64,000 nucleotides of DNA from Gemmobacter caeruleus (GCF_008271655.1 NZ_VKKX01000022.1:310001-374000), one strand, 5' to 3'. Counted from the stretch's first letter, positions 48,459 through 58,063 are shown. The notes: generated from the letters alone by a model not told the origin. Translations and numbers: made by a program.

Positions 48459-48494
48459 GGCCGGCGCGTGTCACGCGGCCTTTTTGCATTTTTT
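48459..48494 (+). terminator. Leader terminator (attenuator) before nrtA
   Basis: A GC-rich hairpin with a CGCGT-GTC-ACGCG core, flanked by further GGCC / GGCC pairing, followed by TTTTTGCATTTTTT. It lies 47 nt after the second ANTAR loop and 16 nt before the nrtA ATG. Read-through should require NasT. A pyrimidine-rich tract containing CCTCCTCCC lies just before it. Confidence 0.85.
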
Positions 48495-48510
48495 CCATAC
48501 GGAGCCAGAG

Positions 48511-49866
48511 ATGACCAGAACCGCCCTCCTTCTGTCTGCCGCCCTGCTTGCCCATCCTGCCTTTGCCGCGACCGACGGCATCGAAAAGGATCAGCTTACC
48601 CTCGGCTTCATCAAGCTGACCGACATGGCCCCCCTCGCCATCGCCAAGGAAAAGGGGTTTTTCGAGGATGAGGGCCTGTTCGTGACGCTGGAGGCGCAGT
48701 CGAACTGGAAGGTGCTGCTGGACCGTGTGATCGCGGGCGAACTGGACGGGGCGCATATGCTGGCCGGGCAGCCGCTGGCGGCGACGATCGGCTATGGCAC
48801 CAAGGGCGCCATCGTCACGCCCTTTTCGATGGATCTGAACGGCAATGCGATCACCGTATCAAATGCGGTCTGGGAGGAGATGAAGCCCAATATCCCCGTC
48901 GGCGCCGATGGCAAGCCCGCGCATCCCATCTCGGCCGCGGCGCTGAAGCCTGTGGTCGAGGCCTTTGCCGACCGGGGCGAGGCGTTCAATCTGGGCATGG
49001 TCTTTCCCGTCTCGACCCATAATTACGAACTGCGCTACTGGCTGGCAGCGGGCGGCATCAACCCCGGCTATTACAGCCCCGAAGACGTGTCCGGCCAGAT
49101 CGGCGGCGATGTGCTGATCTCGGTCACGCCGCCGCCGCAGATGCCCGCCACGCTGGAGGCCGGCACCATCGTCGGTTACGCCGTGGGCGAGCCGTGGAAC
49201 CAGGCGGCGGTGCAAAAGGGCATCGGCGTGCCGGTCATCACCGATCACGAGATCTGGTCCTATAACCCCGAAAAGGTGTTCGGCGTCACCGCCGAATTCG
49301 CCGAACAGAACCCGCAGACCATGCTGGCGCTGACCAAGGCGCTGATCCGCGCGGCGATCTGGCTGGACGAAAACGACAATGCCAACCGCCCCGAGGCGGT
49401 GGAGATCCTGAGCCGCCCCGATTATGTCGGCGCCGATGCGGCGGTCATCGCCAATTCCATGACCGGCACCTTTGAATTCGAACCCGGCGACAAGCGCCCG
49501 GCGCCCGATTTCAACGTGTTCTTCCGCCATAACGCGACCTTCCCCTACTACTCGGACGCGGTCTGGTATCTGACGCAGATGCGCCGCTGGGGCCAGATCG
49601 CCGAGGACAAGCCCGACAGCTGGTATGACGCGACCGCGAAATCGGTCTATCGCCCCGATCTCTACAAGGTTGCCGCCGAGGCGCTGATCGCCGAAGGGCT
49701 GGCCAAGCCCGAGATGTTCGATTTCGACGCCGACGGCTATCGCGCGCCGACCTCGGATTTCATCGACGGCATCGCCTATGACGGCCTGACCCCCAATGCC
49801 TATATCGACAGCCTTCCGATCGGGCTGAAGACCGGACAAACGGCCGCCGATGGCGCCGTGAACTGA
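48511..49866 (+). CDS. nrtA: Nitrate ABC transporter substrate-binding protein NrtA
   Basis: A 451-residue periplasmic solute-binding protein of the NrtA/CmpA family. Signal peptide to about residue 19 (AHPAFA then ATDG), not a lipoprotein. Family segments: [53 protein letters not shown], a long middle with [19 protein letters not shown], and [19 protein letters not shown]. It binds nitrate, possibly nitrite or bicarbonate in relatives. ATG at 48511 follows GGAGCCAGAG and is the first gene behind the attenuator. A stable hairpin lies between it and nrtB. Confidence 0.94.
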   Translation: MTRTALLLSAALLAHPAFAATDGIEKDQLTLGFIKLTDMAPLAIAKEKGFFEDEGLFVTLEAQSNWKVLLDRVIAGELDGAHMLAGQPLAATIGYGTKGAIVTPFSMDLNGNAITVSNAVWEEMKPNIPVGADGKPAHPISAAALKPVVEAFADRGEAFNLGMVFPVSTHNYELRYWLAAGGINPGYYSPEDVSGQIGGDVLISVTPPPQMPATLEAGTIVGYAVGEPWNQAAVQKGIGVPVITDHEIWSYNPEKVFGVTAEFAEQNPQTMLALTKALIRAAIWLDENDNANRPEAVEILSRPDYVGADAAVIANSMTGTFEFEPGDKRPAPDFNVFFRHNATFPYYSDAVWYLTQMRRWGQIAEDKPDSWYDATAKSVYRPDLYKVAAEALIAEGLAKPEMFDFDADGYRAPTSDFIDGIAYDGLTPNAYIDSLPIGLKTGQTAADGAVN

Positions 49867-49874
49867 GCCAGGCC

Positions 49875-49897
49875 GCCCTGCCCGGCGCGGGCAGGGC
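49875..49897 (+). other. Stem-loop between nrtA and nrtB
   Basis: Perfect 9-bp stem GCCCTGCCC / GGGCAGGGC with a 5-nt loop, 8 bp after the nrtA stop, with no T tract. Such hairpins after a binding-protein gene commonly protect the upstream mRNA from 3' exonucleases and so raise binding protein over permease. That role is inferred here. Confidence 0.6.
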
Positions 49898-49921
49898 CTT
49901 CCCCGCGAACAGGACCCGATC

Positions 49922-51025
49922 ATGACCGCCATCGACACGCATCCCCCCGCCCAGACCGCCGCCCAGACCGCCGACGCCGCGCGCGAGGCCGCCCGCGCCC
50001 GCCGCCTGACCCGCATCAACCGCATGGATGTCTGGCTGCGCGCGCTTGGCCTGCCCTTCGTCACGCCGATCCTGCGCATCCTGGCCGGCGATCATGCCCG
50101 CCCGCAACTGCGCGAGATCTGGCGGCTGGCGGGGGTGCCGCTGCTGGCGATCCTGGCCTTCCTCACGCTGTGGGGCACTTTCGCGCCGATGGTGCAAACC
50201 TCGCTCGGGGCCATTCCCGGCCCGGCGCAGGTCTGGGAACAGGCCCTGGGCCTGAACGAGGCCGCCCGCGCCGAAAAGGTGAAAGAGGCAGAGTTCTACA
50301 GCAAGCAGGACGAACGCAACGCCGCCCTGATCGCCGAGGGCAAGGCCGATCAGGTCAAGACCCGCATCTATACCGGCAAGCCCACCTTCTATGAGCAGAT
50401 CTGGACCTCGATCCAGACGGTGTTCTTCGGCTTTCTGATCGGCACGCTGATCGCGGTGCCGCTGGGCATCGTGTCGGGCCTGTCGCCCACGGCCAATGCG
50501 GCGATCAACCCGCTGGTGCAGGTGTTCAAGCCGGTCTCGCCGCTGGCCTGGCTGCCCATCGTGACCATGGTCGTGTCGGCGGTCTATGTGGGGGGCGAAG
50601 GGGCGCTGCCGAAATCCTTTGTGATCTCGGCCATCACCGTCACGCTCTGTTCGCTCTGGCCGACGCTGATCAATACCGCGCTTGGCGTCGCCTCGATCGA
50701 CCGCGATCTGGTCTCGGTCAGCCGGGTGCTGAAACTGTCGCCCTGGAAAAAGATCACCCGGCTGGTGCTGCCCTCGGCGCTGCCGCTGATCTTTACCGGG
50801 CTGCGCCTGTCTCTGGGCGTGGGCTGGATGGTGCTGATCGCCGCCGAAATGCTGGCGCAGAACCCCGGGCTTGGCAAATTCGTCTGGGACGAATTCCAGA
50901 ACGGTTCCTCCGACAGCCTGGCGCGGATCATGGTCGCGGTCTTTACCATCGGCATCATCGGCTTTCTGCTCGACCGGGTGATGTTCGCGCTGCAATCCGC
51001 CTTCACCTTCTCCAGCAATCGGTGA
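49922..51025 (+). CDS. nrtB: Nitrate ABC transporter permease NrtB
   Basis: A 367-residue inner-membrane permease. A long Ala/Arg-rich cytoplasmic start and an early helix (about 63-82, LAGVPLLAILAFLTLW) precede a periplasm-side insert of about 60 charged residues (LNEAARAEKVKEAEFYSKQDE onward). The core permease domain follows with helices at about 165-185, 200-225, 235-250, 280-300 and 330-350, and the coupling EAA-type loop around SRVLKLSPWKKITRLVLPSALP. It pairs with NrtA and the fused ATPase. Start at 49922; 6 bp separate its stop from the next gene. Confidence 0.93.
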   Translation: MTAIDTHPPAQTAAQTADAAREAARARRLTRINRMDVWLRALGLPFVTPILRILAGDHARPQLREIWRLAGVPLLAILAFLTLWGTFAPMVQTSLGAIPGPAQVWEQALGLNEAARAEKVKEAEFYSKQDERNAALIAEGKADQVKTRIYTGKPTFYEQIWTSIQTVFFGFLIGTLIAVPLGIVSGLSPTANAAINPLVQVFKPVSPLAWLPIVTMVVSAVYVGGEGALPKSFVISAITVTLCSLWPTLINTALGVASIDRDLVSVSRVLKLSPWKKITRLVLPSALPLIFTGLRLSLGVGWMVLIAAEMLAQNPGLGKFVWDEFQNGSSDSLARIMVAVFTIGIIGFLLDRVMFALQSAFTFSSNR

Positions 51026-51031
51026 CGCGCC

Positions 51032-52678
51032 ATGGCCATTCTTGAATTGCGCAACGTCTCCAAGGGTTATGGCGAAACGCCGGTGCTGCGGGGCATGGAT
51101 CTGACGGTGGAGGAAGGCGAGTTTCTGGCCATCCTCGGCTTTTCGGGATCGGGAAAGACCACGCTGATGAAGCTGATGGCCGGGCTGGAACTGCCCGACC
51201 GTGGCGAGGTGCTGTTCCGCGGCCAGCCCGTCACCGGGCCGGGGCCGGAGCGGGGGCTGGTGTTCCAGTCCTATGCGCTGATGCCCTGGCTGACCGTGGC
51301 CGGCAATATCGCGCTGGCGGTCGAGGCGGTCCACAAGGGCAGCAAGGCCGAACGCGATGCGCTGGTCGCGAAATATATCGGGCTGGTGGGCCTCGGCCAT
51401 GCCGCCGACCGCCGCCCGTCGGAACTGTCGGGCGGGATGCGGCAGCGGGTGGCGGTGGCGCGGGCGCTGGCGCTGGCGCCCGACATGCTCCTGATGGACG
51501 AGCCGCTTTCGGCCCTGGACGCGCTGACCCGCGCCAATGTCGCCGCCGAGATCGAGGCGATCTGGGAGGCCGACCGCCGCACCGCCGTTCTGATCACCAA
51601 TGATGTGGACGAGGCGCTGCTGCTGGCCGACCGCATCGCCTGTCTGAACCCCGACGGCACGCTGGGCGAGGTGTTCACCGTCGATCTGCCGCGCCCGCGC
51701 GACCGGCAGGCGATGAATGACAGCCCCCGGTTCAAGGCGCTGCGCGCCGCCGTCACCGCCTATCTGATGGATGTGGGCATGGCGGCGAAGGTCGCCGACA
51801 GCCGGCGCCTGCCCGATGTCACGCCGCGCCACGCCCTGCCCGGCGCCTATGCCAAGGCCGCCGCCGGCAGCCAGATCGACGACCGCTATCTGCACTATTC
51901 GCAGCTGCACAAGATCTATGCTACGCCGAAAGGCCCGCTGACCGTGGTCGAGGATTTCAACCTGACCCTGAAGAAGGGCGAATTCGTCAGCCTGATCGGC
52001 CATTCCGGTTGCGGCAAATCGACGGTGCTGACCATGACCGCCGGGCTGAACGCCATCAGCAAGGGGGCGATCAAGCTGGACGGCTATCACGTCGAGGGCG
52101 CCGACCCGGAACGCGCCGTGGTGTTCCAGTCGCCCAACCTGTTTCCCTGGCTGACCGCCAAGGAGAACGTGGCGATCGGGGTGGACAAGGTCTATCCCCG
52201 CGCCAGCCAGGCCGAAAAGCAGGAGGTGGTGGAATACTACCTTGAGCGCGTGGGCCTGGCCGATGCGATGGACCGGCCCGCCTCGGACATGTCGAACGGC
52301 ATGCGCCAGCGCGTCGGCATCGCCCGGGCCTTTGCGCTGTCGCCCAAGCTGCTGCTGCTGGATGAACCCTTCGGGATGCTCGACAGCCTGACCCGCTGGG
52401 AATTGCAGGAAGTGCTGATGGAGGTGTGGTCGCGCACCCAGGTCACCGCCGTCTGCGTCACGCATGACGTGGACGAGGCGATCCTGCTGGCCGACCGGGT
52501 GGTCATGATGACCAATGGCCCCCGCGCCACCATCGGCCGCATCTGCGAGGTCAACCTGCCCCGCCCGCGCAGCCGCAAGGCGCTGCTCGATCACCCCGAT
52601 TATTACCACTATCGCCAGCAGGTTCTGGATTTCCTTGAGGAATACGAACATGGCGCGCAAAAGAAGGATGCAGCGTGA
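51032..52678 (+). CDS. Nitrate ABC transporter ATPase, two fused ATP-binding domains (NrtC/NrtD-like)
   Basis: A 548-residue protein made of two complete ABC ATPases in tandem. Domain 1: Walker A GFSGSGKTT (about 38-46), signature LSGGMRQRVAVARALA, Walker B MLLMDEPLSALD (about 151). Domain 2: Walker A GHSGCGKST (about 323-331), signature MSNGMRQRVGIARAFA (an altered LSGGQ), Walker B LLLLDEPFGMLD (about 440). A linker of about 45 residues joins them. Unlike cyanobacterial NrtC, there is no NrtA-like C-terminal domain. One polypeptide would supply the whole ATPase dimer for NrtB. The stop overlaps the nirB-type gene start. Confidence 0.92.
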   Translation: MAILELRNVSKGYGETPVLRGMDLTVEEGEFLAILGFSGSGKTTLMKLMAGLELPDRGEVLFRGQPVTGPGPERGLVFQSYALMPWLTVAGNIALAVEAVHKGSKAERDALVAKYIGLVGLGHAADRRPSELSGGMRQRVAVARALALAPDMLLMDEPLSALDALTRANVAAEIEAIWEADRRTAVLITNDVDEALLLADRIACLNPDGTLGEVFTVDLPRPRDRQAMNDSPRFKALRAAVTAYLMDVGMAAKVADSRRLPDVTPRHALPGAYAKAAAGSQIDDRYLHYSQLHKIYATPKGPLTVVEDFNLTLKKGEFVSLIGHSGCGKSTVLTMTAGLNAISKGAIKLDGYHVEGADPERAVVFQSPNLFPWLTAKENVAIGVDKVYPRASQAEKQEVVEYYLERVGLADAMDRPASDMSNGMRQRVGIARAFALSPKLLLLDEPFGMLDSLTRWELQEVLMEVWSRTQVTAVCVTHDVDEAILLADRVVMMTNGPRATIGRICEVNLPRPRSRKALLDHPDYYHYRQQVLDFLEEYEHGAQKKDAA

Positions 52679-55107
52679 TGGCCGAAAAGCTTGTCATCAT
52701 CGGGGCCGGCATGGCCTCGGGGCGGATGCTGGAACATCTGCTGGAAGCCGCGCCCGGGCAGTTCGACGTGACACTGTTCAACGGCGAGCCGCGCGGCAAT
52801 TACAACCGGCTGATGCTGTCGCCGGTGCTGTCGGGCGAAAAGACCTATGAACAGATCGTCACCCATGACGATGCCTGGTATGCGGCAAACGGCGTGACCT
52901 GCCGCTTTGGCGAGGCCGTGGTGCGGATCGACCGCGACCGCAAGGTCGTGGTGTCGAAAGGCGGCGAGACGGCTTATGACAAGCTGGTCATCGCCACCGG
53001 ATCGGCGCCCTTCATCATTCCGGTCGCGGGCAAGGAACTGCCCGGCGTCGTCACCTATCGCGATCTGGAAGATACCAATGCGATGATCGCCGCCGCCCGG
53101 CCCGGCGCCTCGGCCGTGGTGATCGGCGGCGGGCTGCTGGGGCTGGAGGCCGCCGCCGGTATGGCTGCCCGCGGCGCCAGCGTCACCGTCATTCACCTGA
53201 TGGGGCATCTGATGGAGCGCCAGCTCGATCCGGCGGCGGGCTATCTGCTGCAAAAGGATCTGGAACGGCGCGGCATCACCGTGCATTGCAAGGGCGCGAC
53301 CAAGGCCATTCTGGGCACCGACCGGGCCGAGGCGGTGCTGCTGGAAGACGGCACCGTCTATCCCGCCGATCTGGTCTGCATGGCCGTGGGCATCCGCCCC
53401 GAAACCCGGCTGGCCAATGACGCGCATCTGGAGGTCGGGCGCGGCGTCGTGGTGGATGACCAGATGATGACCTCGGATCCGTCGATCTTTGCGCTTGGCG
53501 AATGCGTGGAACATGACCGCCAGTTGTTCGGCCTTGTCGCGCCGCTTTACGATCAGGCCAAGGTGCTGGCCCGCGCGCTGATCGGCGAGGCTGCGGCCTT
53601 CCGCCCGGTGCAGACCGCGACCAAGCTGAAGGTGACGGGCGTCGATCTGTTCAGCGCCGGCGATTTCGCCGAGGGTCCGGGCCGCGAGGATATCGTGTTC
53701 CGCGATCCCGGGCGCGGCATCTACAAGCGCCTGATCCTGGAGGGCGACCGCCTGCTGGGGGCCGTGATGTATGGCGATACCGCCGACGGGTCGTATTTCT
53801 TTGACCTGATCAAGCAGGGCAAGGACGTGTCGGATCTGCGCGAGACGCTGATCTTTGGCCCGGCCTTCGCGGGAGGGTCCAAGGCGGACCCTCTGGCGGC
53901 CGTTGCAGCCTTGCCGCCTGAGGCGGAGATCTGCGGTTGCAACGGCGTCTGCAAGGGAAAGATCGTTCAGGCCATCGAAGGCGGCGCGACCTCGCTGGAT
54001 GCGATCCGCGCCACCACCAAGGCATCGGCATCCTGCGGCACCTGCACGGGGCTGGTGGAACAGGTGCTGCAACTGACGCTGGGCGCCGATTTCGTGCTGC
54101 CCACGGTGCAGACCCTGTGCAAATGCACCGATCACACGCATGAGGACGTGCGGCGGCTGATCAAGTCGATGGGTCTGAAATCCATTCCGGCGGTGATGCA
54201 GGAACTGGGCTGGAAGACGGTGGGGGGCTGTGCCTCGTGCCGGCCGGCGCTGAACTATTACCTGCTGGCCGACTGGCCGCTGGACTATCAAGATGACCGC
54301 CAGTCGCGTTTCGTCAACGAACGTAACCACGCCAATATCCAGAAGGATGGCAGCTATACGGTGGTGCCGCGCATGTGGGGCGGCCTGACCACCCCGGACG
54401 AATTGCGCGCCATTGCCGACGCGGCCGAGAAATACGCCGTGCCGATGGTCAAGGTGACGGGCGGCCAGCGGATCGACCTCGTGGGCGTCCGCAAGGAGGA
54501 TCTGCCGGCGATCTGGTCGGATCTGAACGCCGCCGGCATGGTGTCGGGCCACGCCTATTCCAAGGGGCTGCGCACGGTAAAGACCTGTATCGGGTCGCAA
54601 TTCTGCCGCTTCGGCACGCAGGACAGCACCGGGTTGGGGGTCAAGCTGGAAAAGCTGCTCTGGGGGTCGTGGACGCCGGCCAAGGTCAAGCTGGGCGTCT
54701 CGGGCTGTCCGCGCAACTGCGCCGAGGCCACCTGCAAGGATATCGGCGTGATCTGCGTGGACAGCGGCTATCAGATCAGCGTCGCCGGCGCGGCGGGGCT
54801 GGAGGTCAAGGAGACCGAGCTTCTGATGACCGTCGCCACCGAGGAGGAGGCGATGGAGGTGATCGCCGCCTTCACCCAGCTTTATCGCGAAAACGCGCGC
54901 TATCTGCACCGGATCTACAAATGGGTGGCCAAGGTCGGGCTGGACTGGTGCAAGGACCAGATGGCCGACCCGGACACCAGACGCGCGCTTTATGACCGCT
55001 TCATGATCAGCCAGTCGGTCTATCAGAAAGACCCCTGGGCCGAACATGCCGCCACACCCGCCGAATGGGCACCGATCGCCGATCTCACGCTGAGGGCCGC
55101 AGAATGA
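52678..55107 (+). CDS. nasB: Assimilatory NAD(P)H-nitrite reductase large subunit NasB (NirB-type)
   Basis: An 809-residue cytoplasmic siroheme enzyme reducing nitrite to ammonium. FAD/NAD(P)H domain at the N-terminus (LVIIGAGMASGRML; VVIGGGLLGLEAAAGMAARGA; FALGECVEHD), a BFD-like [2Fe-2S] region with cysteines about 418-455 (CGCNGVCKGK, CGTCTG), a second cysteine pair group (CKCTD about 480; CASCRP about 517), then ferredoxin-like and siroheme/[4Fe-4S] domains with CIGSQFCRFG (about 637) and GCPRNCAEATC (about 676). ATG at 52678 overlaps the ATPase stop. It overlaps nasG by 4 bp, so the two are made together. Confidence 0.95.
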   Translation: MAEKLVIIGAGMASGRMLEHLLEAAPGQFDVTLFNGEPRGNYNRLMLSPVLSGEKTYEQIVTHDDAWYAANGVTCRFGEAVVRIDRDRKVVVSKGGETAYDKLVIATGSAPFIIPVAGKELPGVVTYRDLEDTNAMIAAARPGASAVVIGGGLLGLEAAAGMAARGASVTVIHLMGHLMERQLDPAAGYLLQKDLERRGITVHCKGATKAILGTDRAEAVLLEDGTVYPADLVCMAVGIRPETRLANDAHLEVGRGVVVDDQMMTSDPSIFALGECVEHDRQLFGLVAPLYDQAKVLARALIGEAAAFRPVQTATKLKVTGVDLFSAGDFAEGPGREDIVFRDPGRGIYKRLILEGDRLLGAVMYGDTADGSYFFDLIKQGKDVSDLRETLIFGPAFAGGSKADPLAAVAALPPEAEICGCNGVCKGKIVQAIEGGATSLDAIRATTKASASCGTCTGLVEQVLQLTLGADFVLPTVQTLCKCTDHTHEDVRRLIKSMGLKSIPAVMQELGWKTVGGCASCRPALNYYLLADWPLDYQDDRQSRFVNERNHANIQKDGSYTVVPRMWGGLTTPDELRAIADAAEKYAVPMVKVTGGQRIDLVGVRKEDLPAIWSDLNAAGMVSGHAYSKGLRTVKTCIGSQFCRFGTQDSTGLGVKLEKLLWGSWTPAKVKLGVSGCPRNCAEATCKDIGVICVDSGYQISVAGAAGLEVKETELLMTVATEEEAMEVIAAFTQLYRENARYLHRIYKWVAKVGLDWCKDQMADPDTRRALYDRFMISQSVYQKDPWAEHAATPAEWAPIADLTLRAAE

Positions 55108-55439
55108 CCGATTTCATCGACATCGCCGCATTGGACGACATTCCCCGCCAGGGCGCGCGGGTGGTCAAGACGCCGCTGGGCTGCATCGCCATCTTCCGCA
55201 CCGCCGATGATCAGGTCTTTGCGCTGGAGGATCGTTGCCCCCACAAGGGCGGCCCGCTCTCCGAAGGCATCGTGCATGGCAGCCAGGTGACCTGTCCGCT
55301 GCATGGCTGGGTCTTCGACATGGCGACCGGGCTGGCACAGGGCGCCGACGAAGGTGCGGTGCGCAGCTTTGCCGCCCGGACCGAGGGCGGGCGGGTGCTG
55401 CTGGACGCCGCCTTCATGGCGCGCAGGTCGGCGGCATGA
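55104..55439 (+). CDS. nasG: Rieske [2Fe-2S] protein NasG (NirD-type nitrite reductase small subunit)
   Basis: A 111-residue Rieske protein. Cluster ligands are C-x-H in DRCPHKGGPL (about 44-46) and C-x2-H in TCPLHGWVFD (about 63-66). In Paracoccus denitrificans NasG passes electrons between the NADH-oxidising nitrite reductase NasB and the nitrate reductase NasC. Its placing exactly between those two genes, with 4-bp ATGA overlaps on both sides, supports the same role here. ATG at 55104 is set by the overlap; the open frame begins 13 codons earlier inside nasB. Confidence 0.94.
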   Translation: MTDFIDIAALDDIPRQGARVVKTPLGCIAIFRTADDQVFALEDRCPHKGGPLSEGIVHGSQVTCPLHGWVFDMATGLAQGADEGAVRSFAARTEGGRVLLDAAFMARRSAA

Positions 55440-58063
55440 CGGCGGGGGTGCGCACCACCTGCCCCTATTGCGGCGTGGGCTGCGGGGTGCGGGTCGCGCC
55501 CGCCCCCGGGGGCGGCTTCGCGGTCAGGGGCGATGCCGATCACCCGGCCAATCAGGGGCGGCTCTGTTCCAAGGGCACCGCGCTGGCGGAAACCCTGTCG
55601 GATGCCGGGCGGCTGCTCGCCCCGCGCATCCACGGGCAAGACGCGGATTGGGACAGCGCGCTAAACCTGATCGCGCGCCGCTTTGCCGAAACCATCGCCA
55701 CGCATGGCCCGGATTCCGTCGCGCTCTATGTCTCGGGCCAGTTGCTGACCGAAGATTACTATGTCGCGAACAAGCTGATGAAGGGCTATATCGGCAGCGG
55801 CAATATCGACACGAATTCAAGGCTTTGCATGGCGTCTTCCGTCGCAGGCCACCGACGCGCCTTTGGCACCGACACCGTGCCGGGCCTTTATGACGATCTG
55901 GAAAGCGCCGATCTGGTGGTGCTGACAGGGGCCAACCTCGCCTGGTGCCACCCGGTGCTGTATCAGCGCCTGGTCGCGGCGAAACAGGCCCGACCGGGGC
56001 TGAAGATCGTGGTCATCGACCCGCGCCGCACCGCCACGGCCGATATCGCCGACCTGCATCTGCCCCTTGCGCCGGGCTCGGATGCCGCCCTGTTCAACGC
56101 GCTGCTGGCCGAGATCGACCGCCGCGGCGCCACCGATCGGGCCTATCTCGCCCATATCGCCGGGTATGAGGCCGCCCTTGCCGCCGCACGGGCCACCGAC
56201 CCCGCCATGACCGGCCTTGCCCCCGCTGACCTCGCGCGGTTCTGTGACCTGTGGATCGGCACCGAACGGGTTGTCACCGTCTATTCGCAGGGCATCAACC
56301 AGTCGGCCACCGGCACCGACAAGGTGAACGCCATCCTGAACTGCCACCTCGCCACGGGCCGCATCGGGCGCCCCGGCATGGGGCCGTTCAGCGTGACCGG
56401 CCAGCCCAATGCCATGGGCGGGCGCGAAGTGGGGGGGCTGGCCAATATGCTCGCCTGCCATCTGGAGATCGAGAACCCCGCGCATCGCGCCGCCGTGCAG
56501 GGCTTCTGGGCCAGCCCGCGCATGGCCGACCGCCCGGGCCTCAAGGCCGTAGACATGTTCCGCGCGGTCGAGGAAGGGCGGATCAAGGCGCTGTGGATCA
56601 TCCACACCAACCCCGCCGTTTCCATGCCCGAGGCCGACCGCGTGGCCCGCGCCATCGCCGGCTGCGATTTCACCGTGGTCTCCGACATCACGGCGGCGAC
56701 CGATACCGCGCGGCTGGCGCAGGTCTTGCTGCCCGCCGCCGCCTGGGGCGAGAAATCGGGCACCGTCACCAATTCCGAACGCCGCATCAGCCGCCAGCGC
56801 CCGTTCCGCCCGGCCCCGGCTGCGGCGCGGCCGGATTGGTGGGCGCTGGCCGAGGTGGCGCGCCGCATGGGCTTTAGCGGGTTCGACTGGGACGGGCCGG
56901 CGGCGATCTTTGCCGAATATGCCGCGCTGTCGGGCGTGGCGGGCGAGATGGGCAGCGATTTCGACATCTCGGACCATGCCGCTATCGACGCTGCCACCTA
57001 TGACCGGCTGGAGCCGTTCCTCTGGCCCGCCAATGCGCGTCAAAACGGCGGGCGCTTCTTCGGCAATGGCCGGTTTCATACGCCCGACGGGCGCGGGCGC
57101 ATGCTGCCGATCACACCGCAGGCGCCGCAACCGCTCAGCCCCGACTGGCCGTTCCGGCTGAATACCGGGCGGGTGCGCGACCAGTGGCACAGCATGACAC
57201 GCACCGGCCTCGCACCCCGCCTCGGGCATCATCTGGGCGAACCCTATCTGGAGATTCACCCCCGCGACGCCGCGACGCTGGGCCTTGCCCCCGCCACCCT
57301 GGCCGAGGTGACCAGCCCCTCGGGGCGCGCGCTGATGCGGGTTCTGGTGTCGGATCGGGTGGCGCCGGGCCACCCCTTCGCCCCGATCCACTGGACCGGC
57401 GAAACCGCGCCTTCGGGCCGGATCGACGCGCTGGTGCCCGGGCGCACCGATCCGGTCTCGGGCCAGCCCGACAGCAAATCCGCCACCGTGGCCATCCGGC
57501 CCTTTGCGGCGGGCTGGTATGGCTATGCCGTCTCTGCCGCGCCCATGCGCCCCGATTGCGCCTATTGGGCGCAGGCGCCGCTGGCCCAGGGCCACCGGGC
57601 CGAACTGGCCGGTGCGGCGCCGCCGCCCGACTGGGCCGACTGGGCGCGCGCGTTGTTCGCCCTGCCCGCAGAGGCCTCTGCGCTGATCTACGAAGACCGG
57701 GCGCGCGGCCAGATGCGGCTGGCCTTCACCATGGGCGGCAAGGTCGTCGCGGCCCTGTTCGTGGCGCCGGAGCCCGTCGCCCTGTCGCGCAGCCACCTAG
57801 CCGAGCTGCTGGGCGAACACCCCGCCGCCGCCACGCTGGCCGGCCGCCCCGGCGCCGACCGGCCCGACCCCGGCCCGGTCGTCTGCGCCTGTTTCAGCGT
57901 GGGGGCGAACACCATCCTGCACGCGATCACCGAGGGCGGCTGCCTGACGGTCGAGGCCATCGGGGCGGCGCTTCAGGCCGGCACCAATTGCGGATCGTGC
58001 AAGCCCGATCTGGCGCGGCTGCTGGCACAGGCCCGCCCGCCCCGGCAACACGCGGCGGAATAG
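55436..58063 (+). CDS. nasC: Assimilatory nitrate reductase catalytic subunit NasC
   Basis: An 875-residue molybdopterin oxidoreductase reducing nitrate to nitrite in the cytoplasm. N-terminal [4Fe-4S] site CPYCGVGC (C9, C12, C16) with the fourth cysteine in CSKG (about 43), the Mo-ligand cysteine in SRLCMASSVAG (about 130), the family blocks GPFSVTGQPNAMGGREVGG, VTNSERRISRQR and the C-terminal molydopterin-dinucleotide-binding domain with NTGRVRDQWHSMTRTG. An extra BFD-like [2Fe-2S] domain at the end (CACFSVGANTILHAI about 817; CGSCKPDL about 851) would accept electrons from NasG. Start overlaps nasG by 4 bp. Confidence 0.96.
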   Translation: MTAGVRTTCPYCGVGCGVRVAPAPGGGFAVRGDADHPANQGRLCSKGTALAETLSDAGRLLAPRIHGQDADWDSALNLIARRFAETIATHGPDSVALYVSGQLLTEDYYVANKLMKGYIGSGNIDTNSRLCMASSVAGHRRAFGTDTVPGLYDDLESADLVVLTGANLAWCHPVLYQRLVAAKQARPGLKIVVIDPRRTATADIADLHLPLAPGSDAALFNALLAEIDRRGATDRAYLAHIAGYEAALAAARATDPAMTGLAPADLARFCDLWIGTERVVTVYSQGINQSATGTDKVNAILNCHLATGRIGRPGMGPFSVTGQPNAMGGREVGGLANMLACHLEIENPAHRAAVQGFWASPRMADRPGLKAVDMFRAVEEGRIKALWIIHTNPAVSMPEADRVARAIAGCDFTVVSDITAATDTARLAQVLLPAAAWGEKSGTVTNSERRISRQRPFRPAPAAARPDWWALAEVARRMGFSGFDWDGPAAIFAEYAALSGVAGEMGSDFDISDHAAIDAATYDRLEPFLWPANARQNGGRFFGNGRFHTPDGRGRMLPITPQAPQPLSPDWPFRLNTGRVRDQWHSMTRTGLAPRLGHHLGEPYLEIHPRDAATLGLAPATLAEVTSPSGRALMRVLVSDRVAPGHPFAPIHWTGETAPSGRIDALVPGRTDPVSGQPDSKSATVAIRPFAAGWYGYAVSAAPMRPDCAYWAQAPLAQGHRAELAGAAPPPDWADWARALFALPAEASALIYEDRARGQMRLAFTMGGKVVAALFVAPEPVALSRSHLAELLGEHPAAATLAGRPGADRPDPGPVVCACFSVGANTILHAITEGGCLTVEAIGAALQAGTNCGSCKPDLARLLAQARPPRQHAAE

